From: Echinostoma caproni
Lineage: Eukaryota > Platyhelminthes > Trematoda > Plagiorchiida > Echinostomatidae
Length of the DNA stretch: 36,767 bases
NCBI GenBank assembly: GCA_900618425.1
Contig: UZAN01044336.1
Location: 1 to 36,767 of the forward strand
Direction: 5' to 3'
A program made the translations under genes and the position numbers. How positions within the stretch are numbered: position 1 is the stretch's first letter; each line of letters begins with the position of its first letter. Shown here piece after piece: positions 23,905-35,664 of this stretch. The notes beneath the pieces were generated by a model. The model had not been told where the DNA came from, ran no database searches, and saw only the letters and a list, made by a program, of their open reading frames with translations.

Positions 23905-24075
23905 AGGGCGGTGGTGGCCAAGTGGTTAGGTCACCAACTAATGACCTGGGTGTCCCGGGTTCAAACCGCTCCACCGCCGCCTGTATATCTGTATTTTTCC
24001 CAGGCATCCTTGTATGGCCGCAGCCCCCTTCCTGAAAGTTGACTGTACATTTGTATATTCAATAAATAGAAAAAA
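23905..24075 (+). mobile_element. tRNA-derived SINE (family 1, copy B)
   Basis: A perfect A box TGGCCAAGTGG is at 23915-23925 and a perfect B box GGTTCAAACC at 23958-23967, again 43 bp apart. The head GGCGGTGG pairs fully with CCACCGCC after the B box. The body has TTCCCAGGCATCC, CCTTCCTGAAAGTTGACTG and the tail TTGTATATTCAATAAATAG. Same strand and same layout as copy A, about 800 bp upstream. The better B box and stem suggest it is closer to the family's ancestral form. No coding capacity. Target-site duplications are not evident by eye. Confidence 0.8.
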
Positions 24076-26800
24076 GGAAGTAAAAAGAGATTTAATTTAA
24101 AAAAGGGGAACATAGGTGAACTTGCAGAAATCGACCTGAGCAGATCACGGTTACCACTTGGATGTACCTAATCAGCTGATCATCAACCCCCAAATGAGCA
24201 TAGATGTAACAATCGCGGCTCGAGTTCATTGGTTACATGCAAACCGAGGTTGTCAAGGGATTATCGATTCATTATCATGTTAAGTTCTTACGCTCCATCC
24301 TATTATTCAGCTAATCAACCATTTCTGCTCACATGAAATCAATCCATCAGATCAATGTACTGGTTTCTCCACCGCTGGAAAATTCCAGATAGCATCTCAC
24401 TCCCGGTATGCATTTTCGATGACAACTTTTTGTGAAAAATTTCTGCTTTTGATCAGTGATTTTGGCATGATTCTACTTGACTAGTTTTCTGCTAGTTCAG
24501 CATCTATGCTGATAAATGTGACAGTAAAGTTTACCCGTTTTCAAAGCATTGCGTTGACACGTCGGTGTATCCAATTTTTCATTCAGCTTTGTGTGAAAAT
24601 TCCAGTCCTGCGAATAGTGAAACCAGTTTTCTCATTGAGTTGAATCGAAGAGAACAAGATGGATGTTTGCCCTCTACGTTTTTTCTCAATACACCAAAAT
24701 AAAGCCTTCTTTATTTCGTTTATTTTATGAATAAGATAAAAACATCTCGAAGATTTGTGCGTTTGTTTGATGCGTTGTCACCAGTCTAAGAGAAATTGAA
24801 AATTGGAAAAAAGACCATCTACTTCCCAAATGTGACCATCAGCTAAACTGTCCAGTAAATGATTTATTTGGAATCAAAGTCGGTTCCGAGTTGCTTGTTT
24901 CCATGTCCACTGATAGCAATTTTAGTGTTTCTTTCTCTCAGCTCGTAAAATACGGTTTTCGGAATTTATCGAGTTTAGTACGACAGACGTGAGATGTGCT
25001 GCTTGTTTTTAGCATTTATTACAAAATGCCGTTTGCACAATATATGAATGGGTGGATGACAAATGTGAATCGGGTTACCGATGCAATCAACTTCGTGTAA
25101 AAAGACCTAGACGGAATCGATACTATAATATGACTAATGTGGCAAATGAAGTGGACAAAAACGAATGACTGTCCATTGAGGTGGAACAAGGTGGCATAAA
25201 ACGTTTATTGAAAATTAACAACAACAACAACTAGTAACAGAATTGTGCTATCATTAAGCTAGTACTGACATATTTCTGGTGGAGGCGAAGGAAAACGTTT
25301 TCTGGGAGCGCTTGAAACGGAGACACATGAGGCCGTTGGGAGATGATGAATCTTAACGAAGATCATAATGATGACCATGAAGGTCAATGTTATCAAGAAC
25401 GTTTTTAGTATAAGTGTACTTTGTGACTGAATTACCCCTATCGCTGTCGAATCAAATCCAGCCAACTGGTGGACAGATTTTCAGGGACATATCCGGGCCA
25501 AACCTCGCCAGAAAATGTTTGCATGAAAACAATGGCATAAAATGGGATCACAGTTCATGAAGATGGTGTGAGTATATTCAATCTGTCTTCGGTTTTGAAT
25601 CGCGAACCAGTTGCTCTCGATAAACCATTAGCCTGGCTACAGTAATGACCGATTGTGATGCACTCAAATATTTTCTTGATGATCAAATGATGTTTCATTA
25701 TATTCATCACCTGTATTGATGCTTTAGGTATGGAAAATAATTTACCTCTTGTATACTTCAATCTACCTAGTTTCTAGGCTGCATGATTGTCAATTAAACG
25801 TGCCTGACTTTGAGTGCCAAGATTAACTGACCTCAACATGAAAACCGCAAACTTTATCAAGTATGATAACGCAATACTTTCTAATAAGAACGATTCAAGA
25901 ATTATCCCAAATTATTTCCATAAACCCTTGCAATCTCGATTATCTATCATGGGGCATTATGTTATCTAATGTATAATCCATTGCAGCAACTCTATTGTAT
26001 AACCAAATGAAATTCTATCACAACCCAGAGAAATTACATCAAATAAGGTTTCATAGTAATAACCTGAGTTCGATATCTAACATACTAATTCGAGAAATAC
26101 CACTTCAAACAAAGTCAACCGTGAAATTAAGGTCATTTTTGTGCACCGCTTTGAATGTTCGTATTTCTGTCGCTATACATTGGACATTGGAGGCAAAAGT
26201 GCGATATGTAATGGAGCACAAGATAGAAAATGACTGTATAATAAAGTTGATGGATTCGATGACGAAGAGACTCAAAACATTCCTAAAGAGCAAGGTCAGA
26301 CCAATTGACTATTAGTGTACACAAACATTACACCTTCGTTATTATCAATGCTAATTTGTTGTAAATAAAAACGGTTCCATTCTTTAGTTACCTATTACCT
26401 CATCATGGTCTAGGTCAACCATTACTGACAAAATGGGAGTGTCGACTACATGCCAAACCAATCAATCCGCTGAGTATAAACGAATCAGGAACATTACGTC
26501 TATGAAGACTGACCAAGACTTGGTTATTATTATTTAGATAAAAGATTTACTTCAGTATAAATGCTGTTGCCTATACGAACCGACAAGTGTTTCACTAGGA
26601 CCTGTTGCTTCCGTTTCGATTAGCCCTGCAGATGTGAAATAATGGAATTGATCATGCCATTGCAACACAATAAATATAACTAGTAACATAGAAGAACTTA
26701 CGAAGGACAAAAGAGAAAGTAATTAAAGTATTCAACAGTCTGTTTCATAATAACCCGTTTGATGTATCTGCGGTTGAAGGATAGAGTGCCCGATTCTTCT
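24076..26800. other. Unassigned sequence
   Basis: No recognised gene. An AAC run is at about 25218-25231. An open stretch of 106 codons on the plus strand (25995-26315) is lysine-rich and has no known motif. A tRNA-like word in antisense at about 25600-25660 was considered too degraded to call. Confidence 0.4.
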
Positions 26801-26804
26801 ACCT

Positions 26805-27123
26805 CTTTCTGTACTGACTCTCACTTGATCCTGTGGAGCAAAGTACGTTCGCCGCACGACCAGGCGTCTGTCCGAGCGCATCCGTGAGCATCAAGTTAAT
26901 CAAAAGTGCGGTCGTGTCGCAATTTGTAGACAATAATCACATTGTAAAGGTGACCGAAGCGTTCCGACCCTTGCATAGAGTTAAAACGGGACAATCTGCA
27001 GACACATGCGGTTTCGTATTCTAGCCATATTGGAGGCAGTTTCCAAACGTCTTCACAACTCCCCCCCACACAACCGTCTGTGTGCTGAGAAACAATTTAT
27101 GCAAGCACTCAATCTGCTATGGC
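26805..27123 (+). mobile_element. Penelope-like element remnant (GIY-YIG endonuclease domain)
   Basis: Penelope-like elements carry a C-terminal GIY-YIG endonuclease whose signature is YIGRT followed by RL..RI.EH. Here, in one frame from about 26829, SCGAKYVRRTTRRLSERI and REH are read. After a frameshift comes the family's next block IKSAVVSQFVDNNHIVKV and TEAFRPLHRVK (usual form: INSAV..HL.DT.H......AFRV.YRV). After another shift LRFRILAILEAVSKRL and LCAEKQFMQALNLLWP follow, where the family has L..AEA..I....P.LC.QK..V..L.LPWP. The Gly of YIG is replaced by Arg (YVR), and at least two frameshifts break the chain, so it is inactive. No Penelope reverse transcriptase was found upstream, so this is a 5'-truncated 3' end. 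Family assignment is from recalled motif order. Confidence 0.7.
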
Positions 27124-29561
27124 CAGATTGCGGACAAGAAACCTGTCATGGAACTTCGGAGCAAATAGTAAGTGGAAACCAATTAAGAAAGATACTGTTG
27201 AATACTTCAAATACTTTTCCTTTGATTTTTTTTGAATCCTTCATTGGTACTAGTAATGAAGTTCTCACATGTGACAACGTGGATATATTTTGGTATGCAG
27301 GACCGACCTCAGTTCTGATTCCACTCGAAATACACTGACAGATTGATTCCGGGCAATGCAGTTCGAGTTCATATACAATTAGCGTCTTCACAAAAGGTTG
27401 CGCAATCCCTGGTCACTCGCTGACGCTCCCAATACGCGGGTAGAATACACTTCTCACAGTAGGTTCTCCGTGGAGGGGGCGTCCAAACGACCTGCAAGAC
27501 AGGGAAAACACAAAAAGAACCATGGACCAAAAGGTCCAGTGAGACATGAACGTGACTTAAAATGAAATCAAAATGACTCCACCCGTGTCTTCACTACAAT
27601 ATCACTGTTTGAATTTTTACGAATCGCTGCTATGGAACTGGTGCAAATGAGGCAAATGTGAAATATCGACACTACTGTTTCATACACAAACTGGATCACA
27701 CAGTACGATAGACATTCAGGATACACGCAACGATCGATGATTAAGAGCTATTGCTATTCTTGGCGATCCTTTTTAAAGCGCGTTTGACTGAAGCAAAATC
27801 CTTGGAAAGTAAACCTGGGAAAACCCCTGACTGGAAATAGGTCTAGTGACAGTTAGATGGAAAAAATAATTCCACTATCGTAGGGCACTTAAGAAAACTG
27901 CAGGTAAGAGACGTGCAATGATTGCTTTCGTAACCTTAGGAAAATCTCGTGAACATGATGAGTGTATTCGAGGTAGCTGAACAGAACTATAACCAAGTGT
28001 GTAAAATGCTGCCCCGAGTCTAAAGCTGAACCAGCGATGAAAACACTGGAAAAATTAGCTGCTTTTTACAGGGTATGGAACGTTGTAGGTCCAAAATCAT
28101 TTTTCAATCGAAGAGGCGAAACTTTGGAGTTCATTTCTGTCGGACGTATTCGGGGCTATAACGATATGTTTGAAGATGAGTACTCACGGTTTTCTTCAAA
28201 ATGCAAAGTGAACGTTTCGCCCTGAGATGATTGTGCCTAGGAACACAACCAAATGCATGAGATCTATTACCAGGTAAACCGCTTTGGGATAGAAACATTG
28301 TGACTTAGTCATTTACTGAACAATCTGCATTAGTGTTGCAACGAAAATAATAATTTCTCCTAGGGAGATGTGAAAACCTTTACATATTTTAAAACCAGAC
28401 ATGGACCATTTGGTTTTTCTGGTTCATACAGTATGCAAACGAGTGCATCACACAGGTAAAAGCATGAACGGCTGAACGCCGCTTGTGGTATAGAAACCGT
28501 TCGGAGTTATTGTGGTTTATATATGATGCGAGAATATTAATTAAAATAGGTTTTTTGGTTTCCACTGGCATTGATGCTAAGGCCATCGGATGAGAATTTT
28601 CTTTATCCTCCCTAGTGTTGGGGTGATACGAATATCTAACCATGAGTCTACTCTGTTACCCTCGGGGAAGCAGCGTCTAAAAGCATCTGAGAAGTTTGGA
28701 ACAGGATGATTTGAATAGGTGTTTAGGATAATAGATTGGAAGACCTCGGATTCATCATATTTATTGGAGTTAATAGACCTCAGCGTGTTGGTACTGATTT
28801 CAATCCAAGTAAATGAAAGGACCATTCATGTACATGACTGAACATGTTGTCAAGCTGCTCTAAATTGCACCGTGTATTAAAACTCTGATTGGAGTGACTA
28901 AAAAGTTGTTCCGTCCATTTCCATAGCTTACGAGATCATCCATTCTGAACGAAGTGATTGACATGCATTTGATTAAGATGAACTATTTCTTCCTGGATTC
29001 TGTCCTGGTATCGCTGACTGGCTTATCCCGAGATCGATGGGGCTTTTATTTGTTCCATCATAGCCCTCTCAGTATTTTTTCGTACACAAGGCGACATGGG
29101 TGAATCTGAATTCGAACGCTGTTATAGCTTGCAGCGAAATTGATATTTAATTTATATTTGATATTTTATCAATGTTCGGTGATGCGAGCGTCGTAGAAGA
29201 ACAGCTCCGGGTCGGATACTGTATCCATCTCATCCAATATCTCCAAGTTTACTTCTTAAGGCTGACGCATGTAAAACGTCCGAGGAAGTCGCTTGGCTAA
29301 TCTTTTATTGCTTGACAAATTTTCCGAAAAGTTTAGGGAAAACTCTAAGCATACAATGCCTGTTTTTTCCTGTTAATGTTAGCATAAGGAATGAAGAATT
29401 GTTAACAAAAAAAATCGATCGGACCGGGTAGGGAAGCTGGTAGTGGTTCGAAGAGCCAAAGGATAGAAATTTGCATCCCCTTCGATGACAAACTGCGTTC
29501 TCTCCAAAGTTCAAACTAATACAGTATCGAATGATTTCAGGAACAGAAATCGTTTGGATGG

Positions 29562-29614
29562 ATCATATCATCATGATCATCATGATCATCATTATCATCG
29601 TCGTCGTCGTCGTC
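29562..29614. repeat. TCA/TCG trinucleotide repeat
   Basis: A run of TCA and GATCAT units passes into five TCG units. The plus-strand open frame at 29485-29700 reads through it as His/Asp-rich then Arg-rich sequence, which is a product of the repeat and not evidence of a protein. Confidence 0.85.
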
Positions 29615-30686
29615 CAGCGAGATACGGCGAAGCGAAATTCGATGACCGCTGCGAAGCTACTAATGTGTACAAAATAAGTGATCAAGTACACGATTGCTAG
29701 TATTTGGGCCCAACTAGAAGGAGACAGAGAAAGTAAACTAATTTGTGCATTCTACTGATGTTTTGTGTCTTTTGAAAGAAAATGCAACTGACATCGATTG
29801 TTTTGCAAATGTAACTAATGATCCCCGTTTCGTTCTGTTTCCCGCATGACGGTCTGTATACACGAAACTTCGCACTCACAACAAATGGCCATTAATGACA
29901 GAATGAGGCCAGGATTTTGTATTCCACAGCTAGAGTAGTCCTTCATCTGTTATGCGAGAGAGAGATCTGGCATCACTTCTACGAAACTGATCACTTCATT
30001 GTGGACGCAATAACGTGCACATTAATCGTTTCTTCATCTCTTTCGAGTGATGCTTTTCTCCAGGCTGACGCTTATGCCACTTCCCAAATTTACGTAGTTT
30101 ATCCCTCACAGATTCACATAAAATATGTAACACAGGGCTGTTACGGATTCCAACGAACTTGTTTTATGCGTTCACCTTCGTTCCCTATCAGGTTTATGAA
30201 AAACGAGAAAATCATTCCATATTGACCACACAGGCAATTTCAATCAGACCAACAGGCTAATTAAACGAATTGGTCTGTTTATGCTCTGGTCATGAGCCGA
30301 ACTCGCGAGTTTTCATCGAATCAACTTGTACTACTGTCCGTAGATGCAACCGTTGGATTGCTATGTGGAAACCACTGTGTTGTCAATTCGGATATCGAAA
30401 AATTGACGAAATGTAATCGAATTCAACTGTTTCTCGGATAAAATAACAAAATATAGTTACGTGGCATGTATAGCGCAAAAGCCTGATTGATTTGCAATAT
30501 ATCTAACAATATACGCACATGTAGTCTGTTATACCCCTCACCCACCCAATGTTTTTTGTATCATTAGTATTTTCTTGAATGAATTTCCATGAACTCAATA
30601 AGAACCAAAGAAACAGTTTCACGCAGAACATGGAAATATATTGGTTAAACGATCAAACATTTTTCTACTCCAACCCTACTTCAAAG

Positions 30687-30818
30687 TTGGACGTCGTCGC
30701 CCAATTCCCTACCCTCCTCCGGCTCACATCCGGTTTATGTCCGATGGCGGCCCTTTGATTGGTGTCGTTCCCCGGTCGGAAAATCGCTTTACCCAATTTG
30801 TGTTCCGTAGAAAGCAAG
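30687..30818 (+). other. Possible coding exon (unidentified)
   Basis: A pyrimidine-rich acceptor (TTTTCTACTCCAACCC...TTCAAAG) precedes 132 open bases ending at a reasonable donor (AAGCAAG|GTAATA). The exon would be symmetric, phase 1 on both sides. It is more GC-rich than its surroundings and encodes GRRRPIPYPPPAHIRFMSDG followed by GPLIGVVPRSENRF, a proline- and arginine-rich peptide with coding-like character. I cannot match it to a known family and see no partner exon nearby. This is the best of the candidate exons in the window but remains unproven. Confidence 0.3.
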
Positions 30819-32525
30819 GTAATACTGGTTTGTTAATCCACAAATGACCCACCCCAGACGAGACGCCATGAACTTGAAAAGAAATTATTTGTTATAGTCT
30901 TCAAAAGAACCAAATTAAAGGTAAAAATAGTTGACTTCTGATCGACAAACAATAAAGACAAATAAACGGGAGAGACTTTTCCAAGTTGCTTCCAACGATT
31001 TGCTGATATTTGAATATAAGTACGCACAAACGAGTCAGCATATATTCTGTGTTGGTTAAGGAAGCCTCATACCAATTACCTGAGTTGCCCATTGCTTTTT
31101 GTGTAAACAGTTTGATTGTGCTGTGGAGAATGTGCAATACAATATGTGTGTAATGTCAAAGATATCAGACTGATACCCTATAACTGATGCTAAATTGATA
31201 AAGATGGTTGACCTGAAGCGGAAATTAGGGGAATAGAAACAGCCGGTATACGAACGGAGCAGTCTAAATGGACTAGTTTGCTCTGGATTAGAAATATTCA
31301 GACTGGTACATAAGTTAGAAATAATTCAATTCACTGACACGCACGTCTTGTGGCCTTCGCACTAAAAATTTCATAAAAGAGGCCGAAGACAAAATACAGA
31401 AGAATTTCTTGAACGCATGTTAGACGCCGCAACATCTCGGTTGAACAAGTCATGAAACGTACCGAGGATATAATCTAGTTTTCGGTAAATCCCTAGCTGT
31501 GAAAAAGATTGATTCATTCCTTCTTTTTGTGTGTGTCCACGAAAATGCGAAGGGTGTGATCCTTTTACCCGACCGGGCGTCAATTTCCCTCCCTCTCGTA
31601 CAGTTCACGCATGTTGTGGTTTATGATTTGGTGTAAGAGTACGAGCGTCACTGTACGCACTAATTACTTTTAACCAATTACTACGGGTGTGGATGGAGAG
31701 ACTTTAAGTGCGGGAACCAATTCAAACAGGATTCCTTGTATCCGCGACCGACACGTGACTTGTAATAAATATAGGAGGGAATCGTTTTGTTGGCAGCTGA
31801 AATCCGGTTCTGCAGTCCATGAAGCGCAATTCTGATTCAGTATGTTCAACATACTTTGACAGTGCCATAATGTCACATGCGCCTATCATTTAGTATCGAT
31901 TTAAACAATTGACTTGCATATTCAAATCACACACTGGAGCTGGGATGTTTATTGCACAGATTTGAAGCTGTAGACTCGTGCAGCTGAACATTTAGTCTTG
32001 AACGGACAACAGATGTCAGTAACAACTTAGTGTTAAATGCTATCCGTTATTTCCCTCTCAAGTTCGTCAATGAACACGTTTAGTCGGTTCTATAACTTCC
32101 ATAACGCTGTTATGTATACACTAACCTTATCTTATCTAATAAAACCTTTTTCAGATGCCATCAGTGACACCAAATGTGGACAAAAATGTAAAAACAACTT
32201 GATGTCGATCAATTTTTTCCAACCTCTGACGCAAAAACTCAGTTAATCACATCAATTTGCTACATTTTACAATCCATTTTGATATTACCTCCCAATACTG
32301 TTGATTTCTGCATAGTACGGAAACAATGTAAACGTGTACGCTGTCAACTGGCAGTGTTTTATGCCAGAATACCAGCAACACATAAACACGATGTACGTTT
32401 GGGCTTGAATTGAAACAAAAGATTCGTACCTATTGACCGAGATGCAGCATAGATGGACAACTGATGCTTATTGTGAAAAACGAAGACGTACAGATGAATT
32501 GCTAATTTGTGGGATAGTATATCTA

Positions 32526-32538
32526 GTGTGTGTGTGTG
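32526..32538. repeat. TG microsatellite
   Basis: Six to seven TG units. Confidence 0.8.
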
Positions 32539-35469
32539 ACTTGAGCCAACTTAGTCGAACGACCGGAGATGCATGAATTGGGAATTTTGAGGCGGTAATG
32601 TCCAATTCCAGCACCTCTATAGTCCACATCCAGTGGAGAGTTGTATTCATATCGGTTGAAATAAAATGTGCCAAAACAAATGTCAACGTTTGTGTGCGCA
32701 TCCTATGGCTATGAGTATAGGTCACCAACACCACCAGCAAATGCTATGGTTGTCAAGCAATCGATCCCAAATTGGTGTCGATTGCTGGGACCGGGTGAAA
32801 TGCTAATAAGCACCGGTATACGGTATGAGTGAGCTCTTTCTTTATTGAAATTAGCCTTTTAGAAACTAATGGTTCCCAAAGGATGTTGTTGAATCTCAGT
32901 TTGGAAATAACAATTTATTATTCTGCACTCCAGGTCGACGGTCTGATGTTTTCAGAGAGCAAACGACTGTAACGTTCGTATGCAGGAATGGTACTCCCGA
33001 CCATAAAAGAGATCTGACCTAAGGCTCCTGTGGGTGAAGGCGAATTCGCTCTTATGTATATCATACCCGTGGTACATAGTATCGTTAGCATTGACCACCT
33101 TGTCTTCGTTGTCAAGCTTCCAATCGTTCCTTTCAGAAGTCCAGTCCATGTCTATACTAACCTATGTCAATCAATTAAAATATGAAAGTCTGTTTGTATT
33201 TTTCTTGCGGTTAGTAACAATTCCCGTTTGTGCCGCACACTCATCTTCGTGTAATGATCCGCAGAACTATTACCTGCTCTAAATCAGAATTTACAAGCTC
33301 TCTCTATCTCTCTAGTGTTTTCATCAGGGATCTTCCGTAGAATTCAGCGAGCTTCTTAGATCGGCCAGTTGTTAAGAAAAAAATCCGAGGTGGTCAACTA
33401 ATTTTTAACAACAATCTAGCAAATCACTGTGTTTGTTTCTTTTTCGACAGCAGATTTCTTTGCTACAGCTCTGATAGCGTTCAACCGCGTCCAATTATTC
33501 TATTTCAACAACTGTTGGGTTCAAATTGTTATTTAAAGGTGAGAGTCAAGCACGTATCGTTAACCATGTCCTAATCGTGCTCTTTTACCAAGTAGCGGAA
33601 ATCGTAATTTAGTACCATGGCTGTGATCATATTGCTAGCCAATCATTTTCGGTATTACTGACTGTTCAAGGGTTTTCTGTTACTGAACGAGTGATGATTC
33701 TCCATACTTCTAAATGTGATATCTGATTAATCGCTATCAAGCTTTTCAGCGCTTGAGTAATATCGATTGAATCTTACTTCATCTCGTACGTTTTTTTGTT
33801 TACTTGCGTAGTCACGCTATTTTTTCCAATGTATCTGGAAGCCCGAAATTTTCCGCGACTTGAGATTAGACTAACTACAGGTATTGACCAAACTCGTGCA
33901 AACTCCTGATTTTTATCACATTTGTTCCTCTCAATGCTTCGGTTTTTGCAGCCTCATTGAATATGATATTACCCCACATCAGAAGTTACATATCTGATGC
34001 AATACCCACTTGTGTCTTTGCTTCTATTAGCCACATGACGATTTCACGATTGCGACGATTGTAGCTGGTGCATCACTTGTTAAGTAACAAACTCACAGGA
34101 GAAAGTGTAACTGGAATTTTTTTAATAAAATGACTCATAGACTTTATACAGGTATTTTGCCTTCATCTCGTCTATGTTCCATTTGCCCCTATTCATTTTT
34201 GAGCAGTCGTTATAGCATGGGGTCAACCTTATTGACTACCAAAGAGAATTTGCCAGTTTCCTCTAATATACCTCGTATCCTAACCACTGATGACCAATGT
34301 CAATGAAATTGCTTTATCCTTGTTTCTGACACAGGGGAACGTTTTCGATTAAATTAAAATCCCCAGTGCTTCGCGTTGATTGAATGAATTTGATATTGAA
34401 CTTTACCCCTCCAGAAACTGCATAAATGTGAAAAAATAATGTTTAATAAGATCTAACCGTTTTATACTACCAACCTCAAGCGAGAAGACATACCAAACAT
34501 TATCTGTGAAAAGTATGACTTCCGCGAATGCATTTGATGAATAGCAGATACCGAAAACCTCCCTTATCAGTGCAATAAATTTAGCGATATGCAGTTTGGT
34601 GTGATACAGGAGACCATTGACAAGGCACTCAGTATCCACTTCTCTTCCAGGTGAGATGAATATTTAAATATTTTGAGAGGTAAAACGAAATTCATTAAAA
34701 AACTAGCTCAGTAGATTTGGTTTGGGTATGGTGACGCTACAGGATGCTTATTCAACGAGCCGCACACTTCAAGGTCAACTTTCGAGGATCAACTTGTGTT
34801 TCTTGGACTATGTTTTTAGTTCTTTCTTTCATCCTTTATTGTGGATAATGCGTGAGTGGTGAGTAGAGAAATAATTTATCAATTTATTTAACTCAGAATA
34901 TTTTCATTATTTGTTTATTTACTGTGCACTGAATAAAGAGAGATAAGCAACGCAGAATACGTGCTCAACCTAATAGACACTTTCGTGGAACTGGAATCAT
35001 TTAATAAAAAGAATAAAGTGCCATGCTGCTTTGCCTAAAATATTTTCCAAATCTGAGCTGAAACTATCGAACTACTGCAAATTTTATTGTAAGACTCAAG
35101 ATCGTGTATATTCAAATGGTGATGGGAGAGAACTAAGAACATAGAAGTGGGAGAAAAGATCAGAGATAAATACACCTTACCCACAGCGATCAGTCTACAA
35201 TTATAATGGTGGAACCTGGAATGTACTCCCAAAAGGAGAATGTTGCACAGGTTTGATCAACATGTGTGTGATTAGGACACGGAATGAGATAAATGTGTAA
35301 TAGGAATCAAACCAACTGATATGGTACTCGTTATACAACCAGGATGAAATTTGAAATTTTTCGGCAAGCAGCAATCATAGTAGAAATAATATTTTCAATA
35401 AACCCTCTTCTATCTCTGGTCTTATTCCCAGTCCTCATTTTATGCAATAAACCTGTCATTTCGTTCTCA

Positions 35470-35570
35470 ATAAAATTCATCTCTGATTCCACCAGCTCTC
35501 TAGGGTTCGAACCCACGGCTTCTCGTGTATTCGGTTTCCACTCTACCACCAAAAAATTCACGATGCGCAT
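35470..35570 (-). mobile_element. tRNA-derived SINE-like unit (third type)
   Basis: On the minus strand an A box TGGTAGAGTGG (35548-35538, 10 of 11 to TRGCNNAGTGG) is followed about 34 bp later by a perfect, palindromic B box core GGGTTCGAACCC (35514-35503). Between them lies CCGAATACACGAGAAGCC. The spacing fits a tRNA-type internal promoter, but no acceptor stem closes. The sequence differs from the heads at 23 kb, 6.5 kb and 13.5 kb. The overlapping open frames on both strands (35331-35664, over 100 codons) run through this element and are most likely fortuitous. Ends are approximate. Confidence 0.5.
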
Positions 35571-35664
35571 AACAACAACAGTGTGCATACAGCATGCTAT
35601 TGGGCCAACCCGCAGCGGATGGAGACACTGCTCACCTTTGAACAAAAGCCTCTTATCAAATTAG

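Larger units (their letters stand above)
27124..35344. other. Unassigned sequence
   Basis: Over 8 kb with no recognised gene or transposon. It holds TCA/TCG and TG simple repeats and several anonymous open stretches: plus strand 28037-28225 and 29917-30225; minus strand 28577-28825 (82 codons, with splice-like signals bounding 28660-28793) and 32918-33149. Candidate exon 30687-30818 is listed separately. This may be intron or intergenic DNA. Confidence 0.4.

Noticed and set aside
25600..25660. Minus-strand GTAGCC...GGTTCGCGATTC, tRNA-like
   Set aside because: Box spacing and sequence are too degraded and no second copy with the same layout is seen here.
29485..29700. His/Asp- and Arg-rich protein
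   Set aside because: The unusual composition is just translation of a TCA/TCG trinucleotide repeat.
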